A stretch of 7,313 nucleotides of DNA from Bacteroidales bacterium (GTDB lineage: Bacteria; Bacteroidota; Bacteroidia; Bacteroidales; Tenuifilaceae): NCBI GenBank assembly GCA_008933525.1, contig WBUV01000154.1, positions 1-7,313 on the forward strand. The letters are read 5' to 3'. Position numbers and translations under genes: made by a program. The notes under the pieces were generated by a model. The model was not told where the DNA came from. It searched no databases and saw only the letters and a program-made list of their open reading frames with translations. Of this stretch, positions 6,314 to 7,313 are shown piece by piece; positions within the stretch are counted from its first letter, which is position 1; every line of letters begins with the position of its first letter.

Positions 6314-7313
6314 CTACTCAATAATAGTAACCCAGTTATGTTTGTCTTCAATATCTCCATACTGGATACCTACAAGGGTTTCGTATAGTTTTGTAGATAT
6401 TGGGCCTGGTTTTCCATCCTTGCAGAATTTGTAAACTTTGCCACCATCAATATCGTTAATTTCGCCTATTGGAGAAATAACTGCAGCGGTACCACATGCT
6501 CCAACCTCCTCGAAACTTTCTAACTCTTCAACAGCAACAGGTCTGCGCTCAACTTTTAAACCTAAGTCCTCGGCTAGTTGAATTAAGCTCATGTTGGTTA
6601 TTGATGCAAGAATTGAGGGCGATTTTGGTGTTATGTAAGTGTTGTTCTTAACTGCAAAAAAGTTTGCTGCGCCAATTTCATCTATATAGCGTTTTTCAAC
6701 TGTATCAAGGTACATTGGCGAACCGTAACCAGCCTTATGGGCTTTAATAACTCCACGTAAACTGGCGGCGTAGTTTCCACCAACTTTAAATGTTCCTGTT
6801 CCAAGGGGTGCTGCACGGTCGCTGTCGCGAACAATTGCAATTTTTACAGGGTTAAAACCTTCCTTAAAGTATGGGCCGACTGGTGTAACAAAAACAACAA
6901 ACATGTACTCTTTAGCAGGACGAACACCAACTTCGGCGCCCGATCCAAAAAGCAATGGACGGATATATAGCGAGGCTCCAGTTCCGAATGGTGGAACAAA
7001 TTCCTCGTTAAGTTTTACGGCTTTAATAACTGCTTGGTGGAAAAGATCCGCTGGAACTTTCTCCATAAGTATACCCTCTGCAGAGTGTTGTAAGCGTTTA
7101 GCGTTTTCATCCCAACGGAAAAGACGGATTTTGCCATCCTTGCCGCGGTATGCTTTCATACCTTCAAAGGCTTCCTGGCCGTAGTGTAATGCAGTAGCGG
7201 CCATGTGAATATTGATGTACTCTGAATCCGACACCTCAAGGTTGCCCCATTTGCCATCCTTGTATGTGCAACGTACATTATAATTGGTTTTTACGTAACC
7301 AAACGGTAGATTT
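6314..7313 (-). CDS. ilvE: Branched-chain amino acid aminotransferase (5' end outside the window)
   Basis: This PLP-dependent fold-type IV aminotransferase interconverts Leu, Ile and Val with their 2-oxo acids, using glutamate/2-oxoglutarate. It is the last step of branched-chain amino acid synthesis and the first of their breakdown, in the cytoplasm. The frame stays open past the GTG at 7234 to the window edge, adding LPFGYVKTNYNVRC and more, which is the conserved N-terminus of class II (eukaryotic/Bacteroides-like) enzymes. The true start is therefore outside, probably only about ten codons away. Of roughly 340 expected residues 332 are visible. Key parts are LHYGQEAFEGMKAYRG near the N-terminus, YIRPLLFGSG, the PLP-binding lysine in GTGTFKVGGNYA (codon 6785-6787), EIGAANFF and the cofactor-phosphate loop GACGTAAVISPIGEI near the C-terminus. 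No residue expected in the active site appears missing. The gene ends with a strong terminator, and no other ilv or leu gene is visible downstream. Confidence 0.96.
   Translation of the reverse strand, partial: NLPFGYVKTNYNVRCTYKDGKWGNLEVSDSEYINIHMAATALHYGQEAFEGMKAYRGKDGKIRLFRWDENAKRLQHSAEGILMEKVPADLFHQAVIKAVKLNEEFVPPFGTGASLYIRPLLFGSGAEVGVRPAKEYMFVVFVTPVGPYFKEGFNPVKIAIVRDSDRAAPLGTGTFKVGGNYAASLRGVIKAHKAGYGSPMYLDTVEKRYIDEIGAANFFAVKNNTYITPKSPSILASITNMSLIQLAEDLGLKVERRPVAVEELESFEEVGACGTAAVISPIGEINDIDGGKVYKFCKDGKPGPISTKLYETLVGIQYGDIEDKHNWVTIIE

Noticed and set aside
6903..7184. Plus-strand open frame of 93 codons over ilvE
   Set aside because: It is antisense to the conserved N-terminal half of the aminotransferase and has no promoter or plausible product.
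6314..7234. GTG at 7234 as the ilvE start
   Set aside because: The frame continues to the edge and encodes the conserved LPFGYVKTNYNVRC segment of the family, so the GTG is an internal valine.
431..7313. A functional gene cluster linking KAS III, amidase, M16 peptidase and IlvE
   Set aside because: The genes differ in strand, have separate terminators and candidate promoters, and share no pathway specific enough to claim a system.

Overview
The window looks like ordinary chromosomal DNA from a member of the Bacteroidetes (Bacteroidota), most likely near Bacteroidales. Pointers to this are: moderately AT-rich DNA; starts without Shine-Dalgarno sequences; promoter-like TAnnTTTG elements; a M16 peptidase with the helical insertion that I recall from Bacteroidetes homologues; and a branched-chain aminotransferase that reads like the Bacteroides type. 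The assignment rests on remembered family features, not on a search.

Layout from left to right. (1) The 3' end of an unidentified plus-strand gene (2-298). (2) A complete plus-strand gene for a KAS III/FabH-family condensing enzyme (431-1507). (3) A perfect 16-bp hairpin (1531-1566) that serves this gene and the convergent one that follows. (4) A minus-strand lipoprotein of the amidase-signature family (3154 down to 1571). (5) A perfect 18-bp hairpin (3225-3264) that ends the next gene. (6) A minus-strand secreted M16 zinc metallopeptidase of 962 residues (6172 down to 3284). (7) A 13-bp hairpin with a U-tract (6258-6289). (8) A minus-strand branched-chain amino acid aminotransferase (ilvE) whose first few codons lie beyond the right edge.

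Each minus-strand gene appears to be its own transcription unit: every gap holds a terminator for the upstream gene followed by a candidate promoter for the next. There is no visible operon and no shared pathway. Two products are exported (a lipid-anchored amidase and a periplasmic or envelope peptidase) and could both act on peptides. The other two are cytoplasmic enzymes of acyl-chain and amino acid metabolism. The link between branched-chain amino acid transamination and KAS III priming of branched fatty acids is only a general metabolic one, since the two genes are about 4.8 kb apart and on opposite strands.

I found no RNA gene, mobile element, CRISPR array or evidence of a new multi-gene system. 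No gap between genes exceeds about 140 bases. The points most worth checking are the altered primer-binding region of the KAS III enzyme and three candidate -7 promoter elements, each exactly 30 nt before its start codon.
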